64,000 nt of DNA. It comes from an uncultured bacterium. GTDB taxonomy: Bacteria; Calescibacteriota; Calescibacteriia; Calescibacteriales; Calescibacteriaceae. How positions within the stretch are numbered: position 1 is the first letter of the stretch; each line of letters opens with the position of its first letter. The notes below the pieces were generated by a model. The model had not been told where the DNA came from. It saw nothing but the letters and a program-made list of their open reading frames with translations, and did no database searches. Of the stretch, positions 45,617 through 53,185 are shown piece by piece. The stretch covers positions 124,001-188,000 of the forward strand of contig CALHPK010000001.1 in the NCBI GenBank assembly GCA_938036315.1. Direction: 5' to 3'. The translations under genes were made by a program, and so were the position numbers.

Positions 45617-45626
45617 TTTATTTTTG

Positions 45627-45698
45627 TGGAGTCGAGGGGATTTGAACCCCCGACCTTCGGCGTGCCATACCGACGCTCTCCCGCTGAGCTACGACCCC
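45627..45698 (-). tRNA. tRNA-Ala (anticodon GGC)
   Basis: 72 nt, full cloverleaf on the minus strand. Acceptor GGGGTCG pairs with CGACTCC (one G-U). D stem GCTC/GAGC; anticodon arm TCGGT-ATGGCAC-GCCGA with GGC at 34-36; T arm GGGGG-TTCAAAT-CCCCT. Discriminator A; CCA is not encoded (A is followed by CAAAAA). Reads GCC/GCU codons. The Whirly-like gene begins 10 nt downstream. Confidence 0.96.
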
Positions 45699-45826
45699 AC
45701 CCTAAACAAAATATAAAAACACTAAAAAGTCTTTTCCTAATTTCTTAGTTTTTTTGTAGAATTTCTCACAGACCCCTCAATCCCTCTGAATTTACAAAGT
45801 ATAAGGAAAAAATCCCGATAAATATT

Positions 45827-45832
45827 TAAAAT
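45827..45832 (+). promoter_or_regulatory. -10 box (TAAAAT) 7 nt before the transglycosylase GTG
   Basis: TAAAAT, 7 nt, GTG at 45840; no ribosome site. Confidence 0.55.
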
Positions 45833-45839
45833 TTCTACT

Positions 45840-47819
45840 GTGAAACCCCTAATAAAATCATTAACCTTGGGACTTGTAGCAATAACTATAACTATAACAT
45901 ATTATAATCAAAAAGTACACGGTTCAGTAGAGCAACATTCTATCTTCCGCTCAAAAAATCCCACTGATACTGAAATAAAAATAGCTTACCTTGCATACGG
46001 TTTAAAACTACTGGCTGACTACAAATTCTATGATTCGGCATTACAGCTGTGCGAAAGAGGTCTCGATACATCTTTACAAGATTGGGTAAGATACTACATT
46101 GGAAGAATACTCATCTTCTCAAAGAGATTCCCAGAAGCTATAGAATACTTTGCAAGTATAACAACCGATTTCCCTTGGTACGAGCTAGTTCTCCAGAACA
46201 TTATATTCGCAAGACACAGAATGGGAGACCAATCCGCCTGTAAGATGGCAGAGTCGAAAAATCTTCCAGAGAAAGGAATTCCGGAATTCTATGAGTTTCT
46301 GCTGGAGTGCTCAGAAAATCTCTTAAACTACTACTCGCAAACAAATCAAAAAAGCCATGAAGAAAGAGTAAGAAAAAATGTTATCCAAATCCTATATCTC
46401 CTTGTTATGAATTCGATAAACCCACCCGACTTTCTCGATTACTCGGATAGAGTAAAAAGAGCTCACGATCTCTCTATGCGGATTTTAGGAGTTGACCTCA
46501 GAACCTCTCTTTCCGAGAAAAAAGAAGATATCGCAGAAACATTACTCAAATTACAAAGAGGCAAAGAAGCTCTCTATTGGACAGATGATGAATTTAAAAA
46601 AGCCAGAGCCTACTTCCAACTTGGTGATTACAACAGATCAATCAAAATAGCCAGTGAGCTAATTCGTGGAGAAAAGGATAGAAAAAAAAGAGAAATTCTC
46701 AATTATATTCTGGTTATATCACACGCAAGGCGAAGTGAAAGTGAAGAAGATAAAATCGAATTTCTAAGATATTCAGAAGAATATATCAAGAATTTCTCGA
46801 ATGAAAGATTCGCAGGAGACCTGGCAATAAAACTCGGCGTAGAAAATTACCTACAGCAGAAAATTCAAGAAGCTGAGAAATTTCTATCCCGAGCAGCCAG
46901 AAGTCCCTTCCAAGATATATCAGAAAGAGCAAGATTCCTCCTGAAATACACCCTTGGATACAACATAAAAGCAGAACCCAAAGGATTTCTTTTGCTCATA
47001 GAAAAGTACAAGAAAGGGATAAGGAGACTAAAAACTGAGGAGAAAAAATCCGAAATCAGCCCAATAAGTAAAGCATCAGCAGTGGAACATAAAAAACCAG
47101 ATGAAAAGGCTCTGAAAAAAGCTCTGGAAATATATTATCTGAAAATCTATCTTGGTGACTCCAGACTTTCCCCTTCCCTACCCTACGAAATTTTCAGAAC
47201 TTCAAAAATGAACCTAAAAGATATACTTGAGCAAAAAGGTTTCATTTCAATAACCGGAGATTTCAGATCCACATTAGCCGTAGTCTCCCCTCCTCCTATA
47301 GCATTCTATGAGGAAATAAAATCCGCATCGGAAAGATTTGGTGTACCACTATCGCTTTTGATGGCTTTAGCTTTTGTTGAATCTAACTTCAATCCAGTAG
47401 CCGTATCACCAGCTGGTGCAATCGGCCTTACCCAGATAATAATACCAACAGCAAAAGATATTTTTTCAAGCTGGGGAATTCCATTCACTAAAGATTTTCT
47501 GTTCGAACCTGAAATAAATGTAAAAGCAGGGTCGTATTACCTAAGAAAACTGAAGGATGACCTCGGTTCCTGGACACTCGCGATAGCCGGATATAACGCA
47601 GGTCCTAACGCAGTAAAAAGATGGATAGAAAAATCAGGAAACATATACTGCGAAAAAATCGAAGTATTCCTTGAAAATATACCATATCGCCAAACTCGAT
47701 TCTACACTATGAGAGTACTTTCATATTATCTTGAGTACGCAAAATTATTCGAAGAGGATATAGACCTTGAAGAGATCTTCAAATGCAACACTAACAAAGT
47801 CGTAGAGTCATCTTCTTAA
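45840..47819 (+). CDS. Soluble lytic murein transglycosylase (Slt70-like)
   Basis: Protein of 659 aa. Signal sequence (about 1-23), a long alpha-helical TPR-like superhelix (about 40-480), then the lysozyme-like domain. SLLMALAFVESNFNPVAVSP holds the catalytic Glu (about 513), followed by GAIGLTQIIIPTAKD and AIAGYNAGPNAVKRW. It cleaves peptidoglycan to anhydromuropeptides in the periplasm. The ring-forming helical part and C-terminal catalytic domain match E. coli Slt70 in size and order. GTG start with a -10 box 7 nt away. The 4 x 11-bp repeat follows its stop. Confidence 0.9.
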   Translation: MKPLIKSLTLGLVAITITITYYNQKVHGSVEQHSIFRSKNPTDTEIKIAYLAYGLKLLADYKFYDSALQLCERGLDTSLQDWVRYYIGRILIFSKRFPEAIEYFASITTDFPWYELVLQNIIFARHRMGDQSACKMAESKNLPEKGIPEFYEFLLECSENLLNYYSQTNQKSHEERVRKNVIQILYLLVMNSINPPDFLDYSDRVKRAHDLSMRILGVDLRTSLSEKKEDIAETLLKLQRGKEALYWTDDEFKKARAYFQLGDYNRSIKIASELIRGEKDRKKREILNYILVISHARRSESEEDKIEFLRYSEEYIKNFSNERFAGDLAIKLGVENYLQQKIQEAEKFLSRAARSPFQDISERARFLLKYTLGYNIKAEPKGFLLLIEKYKKGIRRLKTEEKKSEISPISKASAVEHKKPDEKALKKALEIYYLKIYLGDSRLSPSLPYEIFRTSKMNLKDILEQKGFISITGDFRSTLAVVSPPPIAFYEEIKSASERFGVPLSLLMALAFVESNFNPVAVSPAGAIGLTQIIIPTAKDIFSSWGIPFTKDFLFEPEINVKAGSYYLRKLKDDLGSWTLAIAGYNAGPNAVKRWIEKSGNIYCEKIEVFLENIPYRQTRFYTMRVLSYYLEYAKLFEEDIDLEEIFKCNTNKVVESSS

Positions 47820-47832
47820 ATGCATAATCTTT

Positions 47833-47876
47833 GTGGCAGACTGGTGGCGGACTGGTGGCGGACTTGTGGCAGACCA
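47833..47876. repeat. Four tandem copies of an 11-bp GC-rich unit
   Basis: GTGGC-A/G-GAC-T/C-N repeated at 47833, 47844, 47855 and 47866 with small differences. It lies between the convergent transglycosylase and efp genes and is notably G-rich compared with the surroundings. Confidence 0.9.
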
Positions 47877-47902
47877 AATCTCATTGCTACAGATTTCTTA
47901 CC

Positions 47903-48457
47903 CTAAGTCCTACCTATATACTCTTTTGTCTCTGGGTTCACCTTAACTCTGTCTCCTTTTTTAATATGAAGTGGTACTTGAATAGTCACTCCGTTAGACA
48001 AAATAGCAGGTTTTGACCCTCCTGACTCAGTATCTCCTCGAACTCCAGGAGGGGTATCCGTCACTTCAAACTCCATGACTTTGGGAAGCCTTACAGTAAT
48101 CGGTATTCCATTACTTAATATTATATCAAAATCCACATCCTCCACAAACCAAATTCCAAATTCACCCACCGATTCCTCACTGAACCTGTACTCCTCATAA
48201 CTTTCTGAATCAAGGAAAACATACTGATCGGCATCTTTATATACATACTTTGCTTTACGTATTGAAACATCGGGAGACTTTAACTCTTCAGATGAAACAA
48301 ACGTTCTATCTAATGTTTTCCCTGAAACAGTATCTTTAAGCTTGACTTTCACATGCGGTTGTCTCTGGGCAATCTTCTGCCTCTCAATAGATACAACTTC
48401 ATAAACCTTGTTGTCTATCTCAACGAACGATCCTACTTTCAAATCACCAGCTCTCAC
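47903..48457 (-). CDS. efp: Elongation factor P with an unusual tip loop
   Basis: Protein of 184 aa, GTG start. N-terminal KOW-like domain MRAGDLKVGSFVEIDNKVYE, then two OB domains. TPPGVRGDTESGGSKPAILSNG is the C-terminal signature. EF-P rescues ribosomes stalled at polyproline. In the common forms the tip reads PGKGxA (Lys34) or SGRNAA (Arg32), which is modified. Here the aligned loop is KIAQRQPHVKVKLK, with Gln at the tip and no clear modifiable Lys. It lies downstream of the PqqD-like gene on the same strand, 50 nt away. Confidence 0.9.
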   Translation of the reverse strand: MRAGDLKVGSFVEIDNKVYEVVSIERQKIAQRQPHVKVKLKDTVSGKTLDRTFVSSEELKSPDVSIRKAKYVYKDADQYVFLDSESYEEYRFSEESVGEFGIWFVEDVDFDIILSNGIPITVRLPKVMEFEVTDTPPGVRGDTESGGSKPAILSNGVTIQVPLHIKKGDRVKVNPETKEYIGRT

Positions 48458-48507
48458 AGAATTGATTTATAATATGAAATAAGAAGAATCAGAAAGAAGC
48501 AGAAAAC

Positions 48508-48804
48508 TCAGCCTAACTCAATAAGATCATTTTTCCTGAGTTCATCCACAAACCCATAAATCATATCCTGTGCTTTATCTATTGGAATTTTCTTTTCCTT
48601 TGAAATGAGTTGGACTATCTTATGTATTGGGATTTTATCTATAAATTTCCAAATAAGAGCACCGGTTTGGTTTAGCTTGAAAATATTCCCTCTTCTGAGA
48701 ACAAAAGCTGAATCCTTAAAAATTTTTTCAAATTCACTCTTTTTCTTTATACTTAACCTTGTTTTTATTCTTCTTCTCTTTTCGGTCTTACTTACACTCA
48801 TCAT
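48508..48804 (-). CDS. PqqD-like (RRE-fold) small protein
   Basis: Protein of 98 aa. A very basic N-terminus (about 1-25) precedes a winged-helix PqqD-like domain. FVLRRGNIFKLNQTGALIW, then IDKIPIHKIVQLISKEKKIPI and FVDELRKNDLIELG, give the LNxTGALIW and C-terminal ELxxxxLIE landmarks. PqqD-like domains bind leader peptides of ribosomally made, modified peptides (RiPPs), and free-standing ones also occur in polysaccharide loci. No radical SAM maturase or precursor is adjacent. The basic extension is unusual. Confidence 0.65.
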   Translation of the reverse strand: MMSVSKTEKRRRIKTRLSIKKKSEFEKIFKDSAFVLRRGNIFKLNQTGALIWKFIDKIPIHKIVQLISKEKKIPIDKAQDMIYGFVDELRKNDLIELG

Positions 48805-48927
48805 TTTCTGTTACTGATGGTATGCTTATCTTTATTCGTACCTATCTTAACTTATTAACATTCTATTCTTTTTTCTTTGTATTTTCCAGATCAACAAAAT
48901 CTGCAAATTCCCAAAATAAGAGGGGGT

Positions 48928-48945
48928 TAACTAAAAAATTAGTTA
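48928..48945 (+). promoter_or_regulatory. 7-bp hairpin touching the rpmB start codon
   Basis: TAACTAA (48928-48934), AAAA loop, TTAGTTA (48939-48945). The last base is the A of the rpmB ATG. It could hide the start codon or act as an operator. No clear -10 box with the usual spacing is seen for this gene. Confidence 0.4.
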
Positions 48946-49130
48946 TGGCCAGATGTTTTTTCTGTGGGAAAACAACCGCCTTTGGGAACAATGTATCACA
49001 TGCTGGGAACAGAACTTCAAGAAAATTCAAGGCAAATTTAAAGAGGGTAAGAGCAATAATTGAAGGAGAAAAAAGAAGAGTCAATGCATGCACGACTTGT
49101 ATAAGGATGGGAAGACATCTCGGTCTATAA
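48945..49130 (+). CDS. rpmB: Ribosomal protein L28 (bL28)
   Basis: Protein of 61 aa. ARCFFCGKTTAFGNNVSHAGNRT is the standard N-terminus, then FKANLKRVRAI and NACTTCIRMG. Cys pairs CFFC and CTTC form a zinc ribbon, as in the zinc-binding (C+) version. The open frame continues upstream, but this ATG gives the canonical start. Stands alone, not with rpmG. Its last 24 bp are repeated 51 bp downstream. Confidence 0.93.
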   Translation: MARCFFCGKTTAFGNNVSHAGNRTSRKFKANLKRVRAIIEGEKRRVNACTTCIRMGRHLGL

Positions 49131-49181
49131 CTTGGTCTATAAAATAGGATCTATAAAATGGGGAGACATCCTGGTCTATAA
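49107..49181. repeat. Diverged duplication of the 3' end of rpmB
   Basis: The last eight codons of rpmB (49107-49130) recur at 49158-49181 with 3 differences in 24 bases, still ending in CTATAA. Shorter GGTCTATAA units lie between and after them (for example near 49134 and 49187). Confidence 0.8.
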
Positions 49182-49182
49182 A

Positions 49183-49992
49183 CTAGGGTCTATAAACTAG
49201 GGAGATACTAGGGAGATATTTACTGTTTTTCCCGAGGATTCCAAAGAAACCATGAACAATTCCTTCAAGTCCGGCGATAAATTGCTCCTTTGTGAGATAC
49301 GGAATCCTTTTCAGAAAAAAGCCAATAGGCCTTATCACTTTCTTTTTATCATATTTTAAATGAATATATACTTCATTTCTCAGAGCATAGTATAACCTAA
49401 AAGGTTCTGAATATACCTGCTTAACCCCCTTTAGCCCCTTGCTCCTTCTTAGATACCTTGCATCAGGAATGATGAAAATCTTAAACCCTAATTTCCTCAT
49501 CCTTAAGAAAAATTCAACATCGTCCCCGTAAAGAAAAAACCTGTCATCTGGAAGACCTGTTTTCTCAACAGCCTCTCTCTTCATAAGAACTCCTGTCCAC
49601 ACAGATGATTGGACCTCTTCTGTATCTCCTGAATAGTCCTCCCACGCACAGCGAACAGCTCCTGCTTCCTGAATTTTTATAATACTATCCAACAGTACCT
49701 TTAAGGCATTATAGGAATATTCTGTGTCATCGTCTGATGTAAAAATAAAGTTGAAGCCATCCCTTACAGCTTTTCCGATACCAAGCTTGTATCCTCCTGC
49801 ACTTCCTAAATTATCCCCACTACCGATTATTTCAAGATTCCTCACCTTACCCAAACTCTCCAGAGTTATTTTATCAAGCCCATTGTTCACCACGATTATT
49901 CTACCTGGTCTGAGCTCCTGAAGATTCAGATTCTCCACCGTATCTATTACGCTTTGTTTGACTGCCGGAATTACAACGCAAATCTCAAGCAT
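49183..49992 (-). CDS. GT2-family glycosyltransferase (GlfT2/rhamnosyl-like)
   Basis: Protein of 269 aa. [20 protein letters not shown], then [19 protein letters not shown] and [14 protein letters not shown] with the DDD metal site. [21 protein letters not shown] is the acceptor-site motif seen in GlfT2- and WbbL-type enzymes. It probably adds a sugar to a surface polysaccharide or lipid carrier. TAGTGT lies 6 nt before the ATG. It is convergent with rpmB. Confidence 0.83.
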   Translation of the reverse strand: MLEICVVIPAVKQSVIDTVENLNLQELRPGRIIVVNNGLDKITLESLGKVRNLEIIGSGDNLGSAGGYKLGIGKAVRDGFNFIFTSDDDTEYSYNALKVLLDSIIKIQEAGAVRCAWEDYSGDTEEVQSSVWTGVLMKREAVEKTGLPDDRFFLYGDDVEFFLRMRKLGFKIFIIPDARYLRRSKGLKGVKQVYSEPFRLYYALRNEVYIHLKYDKKKVIRPIGFFLKRIPYLTKEQFIAGLEGIVHGFFGILGKNSKYLPSISLVYRP

Positions 49993-49998
49993 AGTAAT

Positions 49999-50004
49999 AC
50001 ACTA
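49999..50004 (-). promoter_or_regulatory. -10 box (TAGTGT) 6 nt before the GT2 gene
   Basis: Minus strand: TAGTGT, 6 nt, ATG at 49992. Confidence 0.5.
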
Positions 50005-50063
50005 CACAAAACAAAATTAAAGCTAAATTGGTTGAAAATTTATAATCCTGTTTTTGAAATATC

Positions 50064-50069
50064 TATATT
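50064..50069 (+). promoter_or_regulatory. -10 box (TATATT) 7 nt before rpsN
   Basis: TATATT, 7 nt, ATG at 50077. It supports this internal ATG as the rpsN start. Confidence 0.6.
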
Positions 50070-50076
50070 GTGCTTT

Positions 50077-50262
50077 ATGCCAACCGCGGCAGATAGACAG
50101 CAGATATATAAAAAACCCAAATTTAAAGTCAGAAAAGTAAACAGATGCCTAAGATGCGGTAGGCCCCGAGGCTTTATAAGATTCTTCTCCTTATGTAGAA
50201 TGTGCTTCAGAGAGTTGGCTCTCAGAGGAGAAATCCCGGGAGTCAGAAAAGCATCCTGGTAA
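50077..50262 (+). CDS. rpsN: Ribosomal protein S14, zinc-binding type (uS14)
   Basis: Protein of 61 aa. [20 protein letters not shown], then [23 protein letters not shown]; the Cys pairs CLRC and CRMC bind zinc. This short C+ form is common in thermophiles. The ATG is fixed by the -10 box 7 nt upstream. It is followed after 17 nt by rpsH. This preserves the rpsN-rpsH order of the spc operon, but without rplE before and rplF after. Confidence 0.95.
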   Translation: MPTAADRQQIYKKPKFKVRKVNRCLRCGRPRGFIRFFSLCRMCFRELALRGEIPGVRKASW

Positions 50263-50279
50263 AAGGAGGTGTAAACAAC

Positions 50280-50690
50280 ATGGGGATAACAGATCAGATA
50301 GCAGATATGCTAACACAGATAAGAAACGCAATAGCAGTCAAAAAAGATAAGATCGAAATACCCGCCTCAAGAATGAAAATCCAAATAGCTTCAGTCCTAA
50401 AAGAAGAAGGCTTCATAAAAGACTACGAAATAGTACCAGATAAAAAAAGCGGCAGACTCATTATCTATCTTAAGTATTTCTACCCCGAACCGGGAGTTAA
50501 AATTTCCGTTGTAAGAGGATTGCAAAGAATCTCAAAACCAGGAAGACGCGTCTACATCAAAGCGAAGGAATTAAAACCTGTATTTGGAGGTACTGGCATT
50601 CTTATTCTCTCAACTCCCAACGGTATAATAAGCAATACAACAGCCAAAAAGCTAAATACAGGGGGGGAGGTAATCGCTAAGATTTGGTAA
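50280..50690 (+). CDS. rpsH: Ribosomal protein S8 (uS8)
   Basis: Protein of 136 aa. ITDQIADMLTQIRNAIAVKK starts the protein; the C-terminal GTGILILSTPNGIISNTTAK and GGEVIAKIW are diagnostic. It binds the central domain of 16S rRNA. An AGGAGGT site lies about 9 nt before the ATG, so translation is Shine-Dalgarno-driven here while rpsN upstream is not. The 3' end overlaps coaE (opposite strand) by 14 nt. Confidence 0.96.
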   Translation: MGITDQIADMLTQIRNAIAVKKDKIEIPASRMKIQIASVLKEEGFIKDYEIVPDKKSGRLIIYLKYFYPEPGVKISVVRGLQRISKPGRRVYIKAKELKPVFGGTGILILSTPNGIISNTTAKKLNTGGEVIAKIW

Positions 50691-51297
50691 AACCCCGCAA
50701 AATCTTCATTATTTCCTCAACTTGCTCCCGAGTCCTTCGAAGGTCTCCGGAGTTATCAATGACAAAGTCCGCTAACTTCCTTTTCACTTCTATATCAATC
50801 TGAGAACTTAGACGAGCCTCAATCTCTTCATCGGAAAGATTATCTCTTTTCCTCATCCTTTCCCTCTGCACATCCTTGCTCGCGTAAACTACAATAACCG
50901 GATGTACATATATCTTTTTTTCATATATAAGTGGAATTTCCACAACTACAAAATCATTGGGACATTCTGAAATCTCCTCAGCCATCTTATTCACAACTTC
51001 CGGATGTACTATGCTTTCAAGAAGAGCAAGTTTATCTTTATCTTCAAAAACAATTTTGCCAAGCTTTTTCCTATCAATTTCTCCTGTACTATCAAGTATA
51101 CCACTCCCGAATTGTTCTACGATTTTATGATACGCCTTTTCTCCTTTTTTTATAATATCGTGCGCAATCTTATCTGCATCTACAACTTTGGCTCCAAGAC
51201 TCTCAAATATTTTTGCGACCGTTGTCTTACCTGTGGCAATTCCACCTGTAAGATAAATCACCAACTTTTCTCCAGACACATCTACTTCCTCCTTCAT
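50677..51297 (-). CDS. coaE: Dephospho-CoA kinase
   Basis: Protein of 206 aa for the last step of coenzyme A synthesis. P-loop TGGIATGKTTVAKIFE, DADKIAHDI, LESIVHPEV, VEIPLIYEKK and RMRKRDNLSDEEIEARL (CoA-binding lid). TAAAAT lies 5 nt before the first ATG. An AAGGAGG within codons 2-4 sits 8 nt before a GTG at codon 7, which would give a slightly shorter protein with a normal ribosome site. Confidence 0.94.
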   Translation of the reverse strand: MKEEVDVSGEKLVIYLTGGIATGKTTVAKIFESLGAKVVDADKIAHDIIKKGEKAYHKIVEQFGSGILDSTGEIDRKKLGKIVFEDKDKLALLESIVHPEVVNKMAEEISECPNDFVVVEIPLIYEKKIYVHPVIVVYASKDVQRERMRKRDNLSDEEIEARLSSQIDIEVKRKLADFVIDNSGDLRRTREQVEEIMKILRGFTKS

Positions 51298-51302
51298 ATT
51301 CT

Positions 51303-51308
51303 ATTTTA
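51303..51308 (-). promoter_or_regulatory. -10 box (TAAAAT) 5 nt before coaE
   Basis: Minus strand: TAAAAT, 5 nt, ATG at 51297. The spacing favours transcription start at or inside that ATG, in line with use of the later GTG. Confidence 0.45.
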
Positions 51309-51504
51309 AACATATTTCAATATTGGTGAACAGATCACGCCAATCACTTCTTAACTTTATCGCTATTCAGACAAATGAGCACAAAACCACCTATTTGATT
51401 AGAACTAACCATCTCTCAGATCGAGAGAAATGAGTAGCTAAGTAAGTAGCTCTAAATTTGCATATCAAAGCATATCAAAACCGATCATAAACACAGTGTA
51501 TCCT

Positions 51505-52164
51505 TCACATCAGGGAAAATATAAAATCCAAAATTTTATTATAAGCTTCAGAGCTATACGTTCTTTTATACTCTTTCATAATCTTTATAGCTTCCTCTTC
51601 TTTGATCAATGACATAAAAAAGTTCCTCTTCAGGAAAGAAACAATGAAAGAAAAAACTTGAGTCACATTTTTCGGTCTCTGGGAAAACGTGGCAGATTCA
51701 AAATCAATAAGTACAATTCCCTTTTTACTAAGTATAACATTCTTATAAGGTCTATGCATCTCATTTTTTGATATTTTAAGAATATCAAGCTTCCTCGCCT
51801 GCTTCAGAATATCTAAAAATAGAAAAATTTTCTGCGGAGCAGAAAATTCGTCCGAATCTATAACTTTGTCAAATGTTACACCTTCTATAAATTCCTCAAC
51901 AACAAAATCGTACCCATATAATAAAAGGTGTGGACCTATTCCCTCTTGATTTACTATCTTGAGTATCTCAGCTTCTTTCAAAATATTTCTTGAAAGCTCG
52001 GGAGATCTTGCAACTTTTATAATTACCTTTTTACCATCTAATTCTGAAGTATAGATATTTCCTCTCCACCCTTTAGTGAGAAAACCTACATTCTTGCAAG
52101 CTCCCAAAAATTTTTCTGCATCTGTCTCCAGAAACTTCGGCACTTTACGTAAACTCGTATGCAA
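51505..52164 (-). CDS. Archaeal-type Ser/Thr protein kinase (COG2112-like)
   Basis: Protein of 219 aa, TTG start. TKGWRGNIYTSELDGKKVIIK is the nucleotide loop with the kinase Lys, and LLYGYDFVVEEFIEG the hinge. EMHRPYKNVIL replaces the usual HRDxKxxN, and VLIDFESATF replaces DFG. This combination (MHRP, IDFE) is the pattern of the small predicted protein kinases known mainly from archaea. Substrate unknown. It is divergent from the nuo genes. Transfer from an archaeon is possible. Confidence 0.72.
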   Translation of the reverse strand: MHTSLRKVPKFLETDAEKFLGACKNVGFLTKGWRGNIYTSELDGKKVIIKVARSPELSRNILKEAEILKIVNQEGIGPHLLLYGYDFVVEEFIEGVTFDKVIDSDEFSAPQKIFLFLDILKQARKLDILKISKNEMHRPYKNVILSKKGIVLIDFESATFSQRPKNVTQVFSFIVSFLKRNFFMSLIKEEEAIKIMKEYKRTYSSEAYNKILDFIFSLM

Positions 52165-52374
52165 ACTACATTTATACTATGTAATTTAAATCACTCTAAG
52201 AATAAGAAAAAATCTAAAATTTGCAAAAACTTTATTCAATCGTCCTCAAAAGGAGAAATCATATAGGTAATAGAAATATTCCTGATTACCCACCCTTTAC
52301 CCAAATCTAAAATTCCTGTTTATATCATAATTGAAAATTATCTCAATAGTTTTGTAGATAAATTACATAAACAG

Positions 52375-52887
52375 ATGGCGGAGGTTGAAAAATTACTTTT
52401 CTTTGGGGCATCACTGATAGCTATATTTTCATCAATTCTTGCAATAACAAGGAGACAACCAATATTTGGAGTAATTTACCTTCTTGTTCTGGGACTTACC
52501 GTATCATTCCTCTTTGCTCTAAAATCTGCTTTCTTTCTCTCATTGATACAGATAATCATCTACATAGGAGCTGTTCTTGTTCTTTTTGTTTTTGTAATAT
52601 CTATGATGAACCTCCAGCCTGATGAGAAAATAAATCTAAAAGACCTGATATCATCGGTTCCAATACTTATCTTCATAATAGTGTTTATCTCGGTTTTGTT
52701 CTCTGAAGCAAGTTTCTATGAGACAAAATTTTCATTTTTCCCGGCAAGCTTAGTAGCAAAAAGTTTTTACAAGGATTTATTCTTCCAGTTTGAGCTTGTA
52801 TCGGTTTTCCTTCTTGCAGGAATCGTGATAACGATTTTTGTTGGAATGAAAATTAAAGAGGTAAAAAAGGAAGATAAAACCACATGA
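52375..52887 (+). CDS. nuoJ: NADH-quinone oxidoreductase subunit J
   Basis: Membrane subunit of 170 aa with five helices. FFLSLIQIIIYIGAVLVLFVF is the conserved helix 3 that carries the pi-bulge, followed by VISMMNL. It begins a nuoJKLMN run that encodes the membrane arm of complex I. TAAATT lies 10 nt before the ATG. The stop overlaps the nuoK start. Confidence 0.93.
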   Translation: MAEVEKLLFFGASLIAIFSSILAITRRQPIFGVIYLLVLGLTVSFLFALKSAFFLSLIQIIIYIGAVLVLFVFVISMMNLQPDEKINLKDLISSVPILIFIIVFISVLFSEASFYETKFSFFPASLVAKSFYKDLFFQFELVSVFLLAGIVITIFVGMKIKEVKKEDKTT

Positions 52888-53183
52888 TAGGTCCTTATCA
52901 TTACGCAGTTTTAGGGACAATTCTATTTTTTACTGGGCTAGGAGGAATTGTCATAAGACGAAACATAATATCTATACTTATCTCAATTGAAGTTGCAATA
53001 AATGGAATATTTTTACTTTTCTTTGCTGGAAGCCTGAAAATTGGATACATTTCTCAGGCCATAGTGTTAATCCTTATGGCGGTTGCCGCAGTTGAAGCAG
53101 CGGTTGGAATAGCACTAGCAATAGCCATATTTAGAACAACAAAATCAGCAAGGATAGAAGGGCTATCAGAATTAAAAAATTAG
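52884..53183 (+). CDS. nuoK: NADH-quinone oxidoreductase subunit K
   Basis: Three-helix subunit of 99 aa. SILISIEVAINGIFLLFFAG and VAAVEAAVGIALAIAIF carry the two membrane Glu residues of the proton path. Overlaps nuoJ by 4 nt (ATGA), and nuoL follows after 2 nt. Confidence 0.96.
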   Translation: MIGPYHYAVLGTILFFTGLGGIVIRRNIISILISIEVAINGIFLLFFAGSLKIGYISQAIVLILMAVAAVEAAVGIALAIAIFRTTKSARIEGLSELKN

Positions 53184-53185
53184 CT

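Noticed and set aside
45120-45716. Plus-strand open frame of 198 codons over the Whirly-like gene
   Set aside because: It runs antisense through a coherent protein and across the tRNA-Ala gene. Its composition is not protein-like, and the minus-strand frame has recognisable structure.
47833-47876. Possible CRISPR or regulatory array
   Set aside because: The units are only 11 bp, directly abutting, without spacers or cas genes.
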